24,441 bases of DNA, taken from assembly GCA_964514395.1 (NCBI GenBank), contig CAZEQK010000044.1, positions 1 through 24,441 of the forward strand, given 5' to 3'. The notes beneath the pieces were generated by a model. The model was not told where the DNA came from. It worked only from the letters and a program-made list of their open reading frames with translations, and searched no databases. The stretch is from CAZEQK01 sp964514395. GTDB lineage: Bacteria > Bacillota > Bacilli > Tepidibacillales > Tepidibacillaceae. A program made the position numbers and the translations under genes. Below, piece after piece: positions 16,771-23,723 of this stretch (its first letter is position 1; each line of letters starts with the position of its first letter).

Positions 16771-16959
16771 GCTTCATCCGCTGTTATAGATACAATTGCT
16801 CTTTTCCACTGATCTGTTTTACTATTTCATTACCATGTTCACCAGAGATTTCATTCTTATATCCTGATGGATCCACATACATTACAGGGTTGTCTCAACC
16901 ATATTGATATAAACTCTTATCAGAAACTCTTGTGATAAATCTTGATTCAGATTTTGAGT
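16771..16959 (-). pseudogene. RHS core tip plus YD-segment scrap (copy A)
   Basis: Encodes a degenerate core end RFITRVSDKSLYQYG, stop, DNPVMYVDPSGYKNEISGE, then a stop and, in another frame, the beginning of a non-tip RHS segment (KRAIVSITADEA). The TGA at 16895-16897 replaces the GGA present in copy B. It is cut off by the toxin remnant. Confidence 0.75.
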
Positions 16960-17264
16960 TGGTTTAGTAATTAGTTAATGAATTTAGAATTAGCATGTTT
17001 TCGACTCTTGTAGGAAGAAAAAGGATAAACGGAGATTTTCCGTTTGCCTTTATACATGAGTTATTTCCCCGATATTGTCCTAAAATTTGGGTTTTTTGAG
17101 GGTGCCTTCGGAATTTTAGGAGATGGATGGATATCTGATTAATGGCTACAGCAGAATTTCATTATCCACTCACTTGAACCAAATTATCAACCTTTTCAAT
17201 TATTTATTTAGCTCGTCTTATTTGTAGCCAGTTGCGTAAGTACTCTAGCTTTTGTAGTGGTCTC
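16960..17264. other. Gene-free stretch within duplication copy A
   Basis: About 300 bases between the RHS tip and the zinc-ribbon ORF. Apart from the terminator hairpin I see no gene. Short frames here are stop-ridden in one copy or the other and have no ribosome site. Confidence 0.6.
17021..17050 (-). terminator. Terminator-like hairpin after zinc-ribbon ORF (copy A)
   Basis: CAAACGGA-like and TCCGTTTG arms with GG/CC extension and a U-run on the minus strand. Copy A carries a C-to-T change in the left arm relative to copy B. Confidence 0.6.
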
Positions 17265-17486
17265 TTATTCTTCTTTCGATAAAATATATTTTTTTACCTC
17301 TGTTCTGAACATAAGTTTTCCACAATGTTGGCAAACTTGAGACTGACCATCTACGATGAACTCCATATTCCCACATTTTTTTCCGCATACAGCAAATGCA
17401 ATATATATTTCTTGTAGAAATGTTACATTATCAATATCAGGATATTCATTCATCTCATAAACCTCAAATACTATTTCTTTTTTCAA
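17265..17486 (-). CDS. Zinc-ribbon small protein, candidate immunity protein (copy A)
   Basis: 73 residues from TTG with a GGAGG site 9 bases upstream. Two cysteine pairs (CGKKCG at about 34-39 and CQHCGK at about 52-57) indicate a zinc ribbon. The N-terminus is acidic and strand-rich (VFEVYEMNEYPDIDNV). It starts about 20 bases after the stop of a toxin tail, the usual place of an immunity gene. Its copy at 22643-22864 differs only in one residue near the C-terminus (SKEE versus SKDE). I do not recognise a named family. An alternative is a metal-binding regulator captured by the array. Confidence 0.6.
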   Translation of the reverse strand: MKKEIVFEVYEMNEYPDIDNVTFLQEIYIAFAVCGKKCGNMEFIVDGQSQVCQHCGKLMFRTEVKKYILSKEE

Positions 17487-17507
17487 TATTCTAATCCTCC
17501 ATTCAAA

Positions 17508-17717
17508 TTACGGTATTGGAATAAGATTTCTTGGTAGAAACAGTCTTGAACCTTCGGAAATAATTAAGTAAATTGCTAATGCACCACCTGTAAGTCCAGT
17601 AGCTTCTTCAAGTGCTTCCATATCACCATTTATATCCTATACCCCTATCCCCATGAGAGTTTAAGACGTAATAATAGGATACGTCGGTTGCACCTGTATG
17701 GTCGGTCATTACTATTA
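17508..17717 (-). pseudogene. RHS core scrap fused to toxin tail, type 4 (copy A)
   Basis: Starts with the core stretch MTDHTGATDVSYYYVLNSHG, is frameshifted by a loss of about 5 bases, continues as DINGDM and then joins EALEEATGLTGGALAIYLII and EGSRLFLPRNLIPIP, stop. The last part resembles the C-terminus of longer RHS-type effectors, so only the end of that toxin remains. The junction falls where the core has GGTGACATGG and the tail GGTGATATGG. Confidence 0.7.
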
Positions 17718-17771
17718 ATTTATAAAATGTATCTAAGTTTAAGCGTAAACATGTATACTATAATAAAATCA

Positions 17772-17790
17772 CCCTTAATTTATTAAAGGG
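17772..17790 (-). terminator. Terminator after the two-gene cassette following toxin 3
   Basis: CCCTTTAATAAATTAAGGG folds into a short hairpin, 16 bases after the stop of the 66-aa gene, followed on the minus strand by a U-rich stretch. Confidence 0.5.
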
Positions 17791-17805
17791 ATTGAAATTT
17801 AGAAA

Positions 17806-18006
17806 TTATTTATTGACCCTGAAAAAATGTATAAATATTATTACCCCACCTATTAATATTATCAATCCAGATGTTCTTTCTAGAAATAATTCAAGTTTGC
17901 TTTGTTCTTCTTTGTTCCCGAATATTTCCCATGACTTATATTGTCGAAATATTTTAGGATAAAATAATTTCTCAAAGCCAAAAATTATTAAAATTATAGA
18001 AACCAC
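17806..18006 (-). CDS. Small two-TM protein, possible second immunity component
   Basis: 66 residues from GTG with AAGGTG about 6 bases upstream. TM1 is about 3-17 (with a YPKIF turn after it) and TM2 about 46-62 (SGLIILIGGVIIFIHFF). The shape resembles small DUF6199-type membrane proteins, but the match is by appearance only. It follows the RDD-family gene by 21 bases, so the two form a cassette behind the type 3 toxin fragment. Confidence 0.55.
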   Translation of the reverse strand: MVSIILIIFGFEKLFYPKIFRQYKSWEIFGNKEEQSKLELFLERTSGLIILIGGVIIFIHFFRVNK

Positions 18007-18027
18007 AAGAATTTCACCTTCTAATAG

Positions 18028-18471
18028 TTATTTTTGTTTGTGAATAACAATTGTCTTTATAATAAAATCATGTAAAGCTTGTTTCCTTTTTGAAAAGAAA
18101 ATGAAAATATACCCATAGAATGCTAAAGAAAATATTTTTAATAATGTTCTAACTAATGCATGATAGAAATTTATTTTTGAACCCTCTAAATTTATTATCT
18201 CAATTTTTGTAATTATTTTTCCTATAGAACCTTTCCAATGGCTAGATTCGCTAATAGAAAAGTATAATATATATAATATGAACAATACTGAAATAGAAAC
18301 AGAGCTGATTATTTCAAAATTATACTTGTTAATATATTCACTTCCATAAATAGTCTTAATGAATAATATAATAAAGATAGAAAATATTGTATTTAATAAA
18401 ATTATTATATTTATATCAATAATAAAGGCAACAAACCTTCTTAAAAAATTTGAATAATGAATCTCTTTCAT
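18028..18471 (-). CDS. RDD-family membrane protein, candidate immunity protein
   Basis: 147 residues from an ATG with AGGAGTG about 7 bases upstream (a GTG three codons earlier is less likely). Hallmarks of the RDD domain are FLRRFVAFIIDINIIILLN near the N-terminus, the central WKGSIGKIITKIEI, and the C-terminal KRKQALHDFIIKTIVI. There are about four TM segments. The RDD family is broad and of uncertain function. Here it lies directly after an RHS toxin fragment and may protect against it, which is inference from position. Confidence 0.75.
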   Translation of the reverse strand: MKEIHYSNFLRRFVAFIIDINIIILLNTIFSIFIILFIKTIYGSEYINKYNFEIISSVSISVLFILYILYFSISESSHWKGSIGKIITKIEIINLEGSKINFYHALVRTLLKIFSLAFYGYIFIFFSKRKQALHDFIIKTIVIHKQK

Positions 18472-18515
18472 ATTAATCACTCCTATAAAAAAATCGTTTT
18501 GTTAAGTTATATGAC

Positions 18516-18557
18516 AATTGAGATAAAAGGAATATTAAATTACCTTCTATCTCAATT
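18516..18557. terminator. Long hairpin between toxin 3 and the RDD gene
   Basis: AATTGAGATAAAAGG pairs with CCTTCTATCTCAATT in 14 of 15 positions around a 12-base loop. The better U-run is on the plus strand, where no gene ends. On the minus strand it could attenuate read-through from the toxin fragment into the RDD gene. Confidence 0.5.
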
Positions 18558-18588
18558 TTTAATCCATATATACCTTCTTAAAACATTT

Positions 18589-19677
18589 CTAATTTTTAAA
18601 TATTTGTCTATATATTTCTGAAAAATTAGTTATAAGATTAGCTTCATATCCCCCTAAAGGAGTAAGTACACCAATTTTTGTTGAACCTTTTATATCTTTT
18701 GAATTAGGAAGATCTCCAAATCCTAACTCATATCTACCAATCTTAAGACCAAGAAATACAACTTGACTATCTTCTATTGGTACTCCTCTGCTTGTCATAG
18801 ATTTTTGTATTGTAACTCCAAAGAAAAATCTATTTGTAAATCCAATATTAGCATTAAATTCTATAGTGTTTATTGGTTCTTGGGAATTAAGATGTTCCCA
18901 ATATCTTGCAGCACCTATTTCAGTACCTATTCCAAATAATTTTCCCTTAACTGCTAAACCAGCACCTAACTTACCATTGTACTCAAATATGTTCCGTTTA
19001 CTACTTTCTGAATCACTCACTACTTTTTCAGCAGTATTTTCATCTTCCTTAGATCCAATATAGAAAGCTTCTACCACTTCTTTATACCCCGACGGATCAA
19101 CATACATTACTGGATTGTCCCCGCTATATTGGTACAAGTTCTTATCATATACAGCATCCCTAGTGATAAATCTTCCTACCTGAGGTTTGTAGTACCTTGC
19201 ATTCAGATAATAAATCCATGTCTCTTCGTCAAAGTAATATCCTGCATATCTGAATGGGTTCGCTTGTTTTAATAGCTTATTTCCATCACCTGTGGTGATT
19301 GTTCCTGCCTAAGTTTAGAATATTTCCGTAAGCATCATACTCATAGCTTACCACCATGTCACCATTTATATCCTTTAACCCTATTACGTCACCATGTGAA
19401 TTTAAGACGTAGTAATAGGATACGTCGGTTGCACCTGTATGGTCGGTCATCGCTATCAATTTACCAGCTTGATTTCTGGTAAAGCTGTATTTTACGTTGT
19501 TATTTCCATCAGTTACATAGGCTAAATACCCTGCGTTGTAGTAATAATATTCTGTTTCTCCACCAGACACTTTCTTCGTTCTTTTACCTGTGTGGTCATA
19601 TTCATAAATGGCAATGGTAGTTTGTTGTGAGTTCTCAACTGATGTTAACTGGTTAATACTAGTATTGTAGTCGAAAG
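18589..19677 (-). pseudogene. RHS core with C-terminal domain type 3 (frameshifted)
   Basis: The longest RHS piece in the window. YD-repeat sequence (YEYDHTGKRTKKV, YYYYNAGYLAYVTDGNNN) leads into the core (IAMTDHTGATDVSYYYVLNS, DAYGNILN). Near 19305 the frame slips and resumes as TITTGDGNKLLKQANPFRYA and on to KNLYQYSGDNPVMYVDPSGY. The C-terminal domain of about 165 residues after PSGY is glycine-rich and strand-like (KLGAGLAVKGKLFGIGTEIG; FGVTIQKSMTSRG; LGLKIGRYELGFG) and ends NFSEIYRQIFKN. I do not recognise its activity. From an internal start the region after the frameshift is open (18589-19137). The left end abuts a terminator at 19692-19721. Confidence 0.8.
19313..19479. repeat. RHS core repeat block, copy 1
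   Basis: 167 bases almost identical to 20758-20924, encoding the core from AGKLIAMTDHTG-type to DAYGNILN. Shorter pieces of the same block recur near 17640-17717 and 23016-23095. These are substrates for homologous recombination between modules. Confidence 0.85.
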
Positions 19678-19691
19678 GAAAAATAAATATA

Positions 19692-19721
19692 GCCTTAGCT
19701 AAATAAATCTCTAGCTAAGGC
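19692..19721 (-). terminator. Terminator after the 60-aa gene
   Basis: GCCTTAGCTA and TAGCTAAGGC form a perfect 10-bp stem with a 10-base loop. On the minus strand a U/A-rich tract ending in five U follows. It sits about 30 bases after the 60-aa gene, just before the next RHS piece begins. Confidence 0.75.
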
Positions 19722-19748
19722 CGTCTTTAATAAAAACTATATCACTCA

Positions 19749-19931
19749 TCAATTAAAGAAGTAAAAATAGATCAATAACAATATGAAATTTCCTATTAAT
19801 ATCTTAATGTAATTATTTATATATATTCTAATATTAACCTTGTCTTTATAAATATCTTTTAAAAACAGGATGGTAACTCCAAGAAATATCGTAATAAAAA
19901 TACCTGCATTATCAATAATTATTTTAAACAT
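19749..19931 (-). CDS. 60-aa two-TM protein, candidate immunity protein for type 2 tip
   Basis: Very hydrophobic, with TM helices at about 9-24 (AGIFITIFLGVTILFL) and 41-58 (YIKILIGNFILLLIYFYF), a basic loop between. The ATG has a GAGGGAT site about 7 bases upstream. It begins about 40 bases after the toxin fragment stop and ends before a terminator, the place an immunity gene would occupy. No family is recognised. Confidence 0.5.
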   Translation of the reverse strand: MFKIIIDNAGIFITIFLGVTILFLKDIYKDKVNIRIYINNYIKILIGNFILLLIYFYFFN

Positions 19932-20531
19932 ATTTATCCCTCTATTTTAATTATTTCATATTCTGTATTTATTTTAGTAATTCATTAATAGAAAAAGACT
20001 TACTATTGTCGTTGTCGAATCTCGAGTGGCTTGATCCCGTACACCAGATAGTCCTTTTCCTTTATAAACATGGTAATATTGGAGTGCCTCATATCTATAG
20101 AATTCTAGTACTAAAAAATAAAATCCACCTTTTAATCCTGCACTTAAATAACTTGGTCTACCTGCTCTTGGAAGTATCCTACCAGTGTAATTAAAAGCCT
20201 TTCCTTTATATTCAGATAATGCTTTATAAATTGCTCGTCTATTTTTTATCTCTACAATGATTCCATTTACTGTTCCTGCAATAGTAGCTAGGATAGGATG
20301 AGATTGAGTAGAATTGTTATTATTTTCAAATTTATTGTTTTTAGTTGGATTCGGAACTACTTTTTCAGTATTATCACCTTCATTAATTGGTTCCTCATCA
20401 TAAGCATATATGCCTTTTATCCTTCTATACCCCGATGGGTCTACATACATTACTGGATTGTTCCCACTATATTGGTACAAGTTCTTATCAGCTACAATGT
20501 CTCTTGTGAGGAACCTTCCTACCTGAGGCTT

Positions 20532-20631
20532 GCCCACATCTAATTATGCTCAAAAAAAGGCTTATCGAATCTAGGATAAGTCTCGCTAACCTCAATTGAT
20601 ATAATAACTTCAATTGAGCTAGTCTCGCTTT
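20532..20631. other. ~100-bp insertion in RHS core, with internal palindrome and terminator
   Basis: Relative to the other cores, sequence between the codons for NARYYK and PQVGRF is expanded by about 100 bases, possibly flanked by a short GCTT or AGC duplication. Inside are CTCAATTGA/TCAATTGAG, two AGCGAGACT direct repeats, and on the minus strand CTTATC/GATAAG followed by CC and seven T, a terminator-like structure. No ORF. Confidence 0.7.
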
Positions 20632-20757
20632 ATAATTCCTTGCATTCAGATAATACATCCATGTCTCTTCGTCATAGTAATAGCCTGCATATCTAAATGG
20701 GTTAGCATGCCATAACAGTGTACCATCACCTATTGTTACGGTTCCTGTTTCTGTTGA

Positions 20758-20924
20758 GTTTAGAATATTACCGTAAGCATCATACTCATAGCTTACCACC
20801 ATGTCACCATTTATATCCTTTAACCCTATTACGTCACCATGTGAATTTAAGACGTAGTAATAGGATACGTCGGTTGCACCTGTATGGTCGGTCATCGCTA
20901 TCAATTTACCTGCTTGTTTTCTGG
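20758..20924. repeat. RHS core repeat block, copy 2
   Basis: Partner of 19313-19479, differing at about three positions. Its upstream edge is cut sharply at 20925, next to a module-boundary hairpin. Confidence 0.85.
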
Positions 20925-20946
20925 ATAAATATCGTTTGGCCAGTTA

Positions 20947-20979
20947 ATAAGGCTACCGAGCTTTACTCGATAGCCTTAT
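20947..20979 (-). terminator. Module-boundary hairpin (copy 1)
   Basis: ATAAGGCTACCGAG pairs with CTCGATAGCCTTAT in 13 of 14 positions around a 5-base loop. A homologous hairpin lies at 23124-23156, and the bases around both (GGCCAGTTAATAAG) are shared. Each lies after a four-TM immunity gene and just before an RHS core scrap. Probably terminator-like, but the U-tract is weak. Confidence 0.6.
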
Positions 20980-21060
20980 CAAGAATTTATTTTATTTCAC
21001 TTCGTACTTTCTAATAATTTAATGAAGTGTTATGAGATAATTCAATTTAGCCAATAACTT

Positions 21061-21450
21061 TCATCTTGTAATTATATACATTATTATAAAGAATATAATG
21101 GCTAAAACGACTGTTAAACCTATTATATTAAGACCTTTTACCACTCTTTCTTTTTGTTCGTCAGCACCTTTTTTATAAGTTATATAGATAGCAATTGTTA
21201 CCCATATAGGAAATATTAGTATAGTTAATAAAAATAGTGTTTTCATTAAATCTATATTAAAAAAATATAATATTGTTACAACGAAGAGACTAGTAAATAA
21301 AAATATAAAAGCTGCTATACCAATTTTTTGATATGAAGATGCTTTATTTTTATAAAATAATATTAAATATATAGTAGATATAAAAGAAAATATAATACTA
21401 ATTAACATTATATATTCTATAGAAATAAAATTTTTTAACATTGTATACAT
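21061..21450 (-). CDS. Four-TM putative immunity protein (copy 2 of a family)
   Basis: 129 residues, four TM segments at about 10-33, 44-65, 70-92 and 106-127. It is colinear with the 16153-16536 protein from MYxxLKxFI to the end, with about half the positions identical by eye, and more distantly related to 23231-23611. Conserved features are SYQK (about 39-42), PIW (about 81-83), YKKG and FFIIMYIITR. A GGAGG site precedes the ATG by about 9 bases. It follows the type 1 toxin fragment by about 60 bases. Role inferred from pairing with that toxin in all three places. Confidence 0.72.
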   Translation of the reverse strand: MYTMLKNFISIEYIMLISIIFSFISTIYLILFYKNKASSYQKIGIAAFIFLFTSLFVVTILYFFNIDLMKTLFLLTILIFPIWVTIAIYITYKKGADEQKERVVKGLNIIGLTVVLAIIFFIIMYIITR

Positions 21451-21511
21451 AAAGGTTCCTCCATCTATTTATATAGCATCCTCAAAAATATATAGGCTAT
21501 TATAATAAAGG

Positions 21512-22343
21512 TTAATATCCTAATAATCGTGAAACTCTTAAATCAAAAACATAAGCTACAGAGCTCACTATAAGAACTGCAGCACTTGCTAATGCAAATA
21601 CAGGAACTAATGTTATCCCAAACGCTACAGCAAACCCAGTTATTACTCCTGTTACAGCTAATTCAGCACCAGTATCAATTAAATTCTTTTTTGCTGCACT
21701 ACCCCAACCGTATTTATTTGCATCTAAAGCTGTTCCTACCGCATATCCCGCAAATGGTATGTGCTTAACATAATCTTTAACAATAGTTTTGGTTCCCTTT
21801 AATGCTACTTCTTCAATTGCATTTGCTGTCACCTTATTGAATGCTTCTGAAAAGACTTTTGTTGCCAATTTCAATACAGGTCCATTCGTTATTCCTAATT
21901 TGTCATATATAAATGACAGACTACTACCTTTTTCTAATGTTATATTAGTAATATTTCCTCAATAATCTGTAGTGAAATTAGTAGTGTTACCTAATTGATC
22001 TTTGACAGAATTCACATAATTACCATTATAATTAATCTCTAGAGAATCATCCCCATTTTCCCATCTTACTGCTTCAAAATAAACACTACCAGTAGTTGCA
22101 GAATTAACGCCAACGACAACCTTCATACTGACAGCAGTTGAATTTTTATTTATTGCTTCATCCGCTGTTATAGATACAATTGCTCTTTTCCACTGATCTA
22201 TTTTACTATTTCATTACCATGTTCACCAGAGATTTCATTCTTATATCCTGATGGATCCACATACATTACAGGGTTGTCTCCACCATATTGATATAAATTC
22301 TTATCAGAAACTCTTGTGATAAATCTTGATTCAGATTTTGAGT
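21512..22343 (-). pseudogene. Mosaic RHS tip + YD segment + type 1 hydrophobic toxin (copy 2)
   Basis: The order is scrambled. First comes a core end (RFITRVSDKNLYQYG, DNPVMYVDPSGYKNEISGEH), cut by a stop. Near 22200 the frame shifts to a segment typical of the middle of an RHS protein (KRAIVSITADEAINKNST, NGNYVNSVKDQLGNTTNFTT), and a TGA at 21959-21961 probably replaces an Arg codon. From 21957 the frame stays open through KLGITNGPVLKLATKVFSEA, DYVKHIPFAGYAVGTALDAN, KYGWG, IDTGAELAVTG, a hydrophobic stretch of about 45 residues and FDLRVSRLLGY. A TTG at 21874 could start a 120-residue toxin-only protein, but I see no convincing ribosome site. Confidence 0.78.
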
Positions 22344-22400
22344 TTAGTAATTAGTTAATGAATTTAGAATTAGCATGTTTTCCACTCTTGTAGGAAGAAA

Positions 22401-22430
22401 AAGGACAAACGGAGATTTTCCGTTTGCCTT
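22401..22430 (-). terminator. Terminator after zinc-ribbon ORF (copy B)
   Basis: CAAACGGA pairs with TCCGTTTG (8 bp), extended past a one-base bulge by AAGG/CCTT. On the minus strand CCTTTTTC follows the stem. It lies about 215 bases after the zinc-ribbon stop; those 215 bases show no gene. Confidence 0.65.
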
Positions 22431-22642
22431 TGTACATGAATTATTTTCCCGATATTGTCCTAAAATTTGTTTTTTTGAGGGTGCTTTCGGAATTTTAGTA
22501 GATGGATGGATATCTGATTGGTTACAGCAGAAATTCATTATCCACTCACTTGAACCAAATTATCAACCTTTTCAGTTATTTATTTAGCTCGTCTTATTTG
22601 TAGCCAGTTGCGTAAGTCCTCTAGTTTTTCGGTAGTGGTCTC

Positions 22643-22864
22643 TTATTCGTCTTTCGATAAAATATATTTTTTTACCTCTGTTCTGAACATAAGTTTACCA
22701 CAATGTTGGCAAACTTGAGACTGACCATCTACGATGAACTCCATATTCCCACATTTTTTTCCGCATACAGCAAATGCAATATATATTTCTTGTAGAAATG
22801 TTACATTATCAATATCAGGATATTCATTCATCTCATAAACCTCAAATACTATTTCTTTTTTCAA
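22643..22864 (-). CDS. Zinc-ribbon small protein, candidate immunity protein (copy B)
   Basis: 73 residues from TTG with GGAGG 9 bases upstream, identical to the copy at 17265 except for one Glu/Asp difference near the end. The DNA between the copies differs at a few positions, at least one of them silent (in the codon before CQHCGK-side sequence), so the protein may be under selection. Cysteine pairs CGKKCG and CQHCGK suggest one zinc ion. It follows the type 4 toxin tail by about 20 bases. Confidence 0.62.
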   Translation of the reverse strand: MKKEIVFEVYEMNEYPDIDNVTFLQEIYIAFAVCGKKCGNMEFIVDGQSQVCQHCGKLMFRTEVKKYILSKDE

Positions 22865-22885
22865 TATTCTAATCCTCCATTCAAA

Positions 22886-23095
22886 TTACGGTATTGGAAT
22901 AAGATTTCTTGGTAGAAACAGTCTTGAACCTTCGGAAATAATTAAGTAAATTGCTAATGCACCACCTGTAAGTCCAGTAGCTTCTTCAAGTGCTTCCATA
23001 TCACCATTTATATCCTATACCCCTATCCCCATGAGAGTTTAAGACGTAATAATAGGATACGTCGGTTGCACCTGTATGGTCGGTCATTACTATTA
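22886..23095 (-). pseudogene. RHS core scrap fused to toxin tail, type 4 (copy B)
   Basis: Same content and same internal deletion as 17508-17717: MTDHTGATDVSYYYVLNSHG, frameshift, DINGDM, then EALEEATGLTGG, YLIISEGSRLF and RNLIPIP, stop. The whole catalytic part expected between the core and this tail is missing. The right edge lies next to the boundary hairpin. Confidence 0.7.
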
Positions 23096-23123
23096 GTTGG
23101 AAAAATAGTCGATAGGCCAGTTA

Positions 23124-23156
23124 ATAAGACTACCGAGCTTTTCTCGATAGCCTTAT
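23124..23156 (-). terminator. Module-boundary hairpin (copy 2)
   Basis: ATAAGACTACCGAG pairs with CTCGATAGCCTTAT at 12 of 14 positions, loop of 5. Homologous to 20947-20979, and placed at the same point: after a four-TM immunity gene and before an RHS core scrap. Confidence 0.6.
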
Positions 23157-23230
23157 CAAGAATATATACTTTCTAATAAGTTAATGAAATAATATTTTCT
23201 AGTATTTTTTCTATCAATTCAATCAATAAT

Positions 23231-23611
23231 TTATCTTGTAATGATATACATTATTGTAAAGAAAATTATTGATGCAAATATTATTATACATATTCCTAGA
23301 AGTGCGGTTTTCATTTTATTCTTTTGTTGAGTATCACCTTTTTTATAAGATATGATAATACCTATTATTATCCATATAGCGGAAAATAAGCTAGTAATTA
23401 TAAAAACTATTTTTATTGATTCTATTGTTTTATTAAAATACATTAAGAAAGCTAAAAATGAATAACTTGCAATAAAAAACATCCATCCTGCCGTAACTAT
23501 TTTGTTATACGAAGGTGTTTTTTTAAAATAAATATATATAAAATGAATAGTGTACACGAATAAAAGAATTCCACCAATTAGCACTGATATCTCATTTTTT
23601 AATGGATTCAT
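23231..23611 (-). CDS. Four-TM putative immunity protein (copy 1, divergent)
   Basis: 126 residues, TM helices at about 9-28, 40-60, 68-90 and 102-124. It is the most divergent member of the family at 21061 and 16153. The N-terminus differs, but SYNK (about 33-36), ISYKKGDTQQKNKMK (about 86-100) and the ending IFFTIMYIITR are shared. AGGGAGTG lies about 9 bases before the ATG. It follows the type 1 toxin end by about 110 bases. Divergence of the partner alongside divergence of the toxin's hydrophobic end suggests allele-specific protection. Confidence 0.7.
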   Translation of the reverse strand: MNPLKNEISVLIGGILLFVYTIHFIYIYFKKTPSYNKIVTAGWMFFIASYSFLAFLMYFNKTIESIKIVFIITSLFSAIWIIIGIIISYKKGDTQQKNKMKTALLGICIIIFASIIFFTIMYIITR

Positions 23612-23723
23612 TTAATTACACTCCCTGTATATAATAAATTAAATCTCCAGTAATAATTTGAATTTTACAGATAATTAATAAAATAATTTATGTAATGACC
23701 TCTTTTATAAAAGAGGTCATTAC

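Larger units (their letters stand above)
16770..17717. repeat. ~945-bp near-identical duplication, copy A
   Basis: Matches 22154-23095 with scattered substitutions and a few small indels. In minus-strand order it carries an RHS core scrap, a toxin tail (type 4), a zinc-ribbon small ORF, a terminator, an RHS tip and the start of a YD-repeat segment. Both edges are sharp and neighbouring sequences differ, so they are recombination junctions. No transposase or terminal inverted repeat is visible. Confidence 0.9.
19974..20925 (-). pseudogene. RHS core with C-terminal domain type 2, interrupted by ~100-bp insertion
   Basis: The core reads LIAMTDHTGATDVSYYYV to ANPFRYAGYYYDEETW and LNARNYK, where about 100 foreign bases break the frame. 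It resumes as PQVGRFLTRDIVADKN, LYQYSGNNPVMYVDPSGY and a C-terminal region of about 150 residues. This has a low-complexity Asn-rich linker (KNNKFENNNNST), then ILATIAGTVNGIIVE, YKALSEYKGKAFNYTGRI and RAGRPSYLSAGLKGGFYFL, ending SLFLLMNY. The end contains GVRDQATRDSTTT. Its activity is unknown to me. The left end of the piece starts next to the hairpin at 20947. Confidence 0.8.
22154..23095. repeat. ~945-bp near-identical duplication, copy B
   Basis: Partner of 16770-17717. The flanks differ: to the left it continues into the YD segment and a full type 1 toxin, to the right into the boundary hairpin region. Copy B keeps GGA where copy A has a stop, so it is the less damaged version. Confidence 0.9.

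Noticed and set aside
20718..21014. Plus-strand 98-residue His/Leu-rich frame
   Set aside because: It is antisense to the RHS core repeat and has no start signals.
22375..22587. Plus-strand 70-residue frame in the duplicated block
   Set aside because: It overlaps the minus-strand terminator, lacks a ribosome site, and copy A has stops and indels in the same frame.
16770..23095. Insertion sequence as the cause of the duplication
   Set aside because: No transposase frame, terminal inverted repeats or target duplications are visible at the edges; the block consists of RHS module parts.
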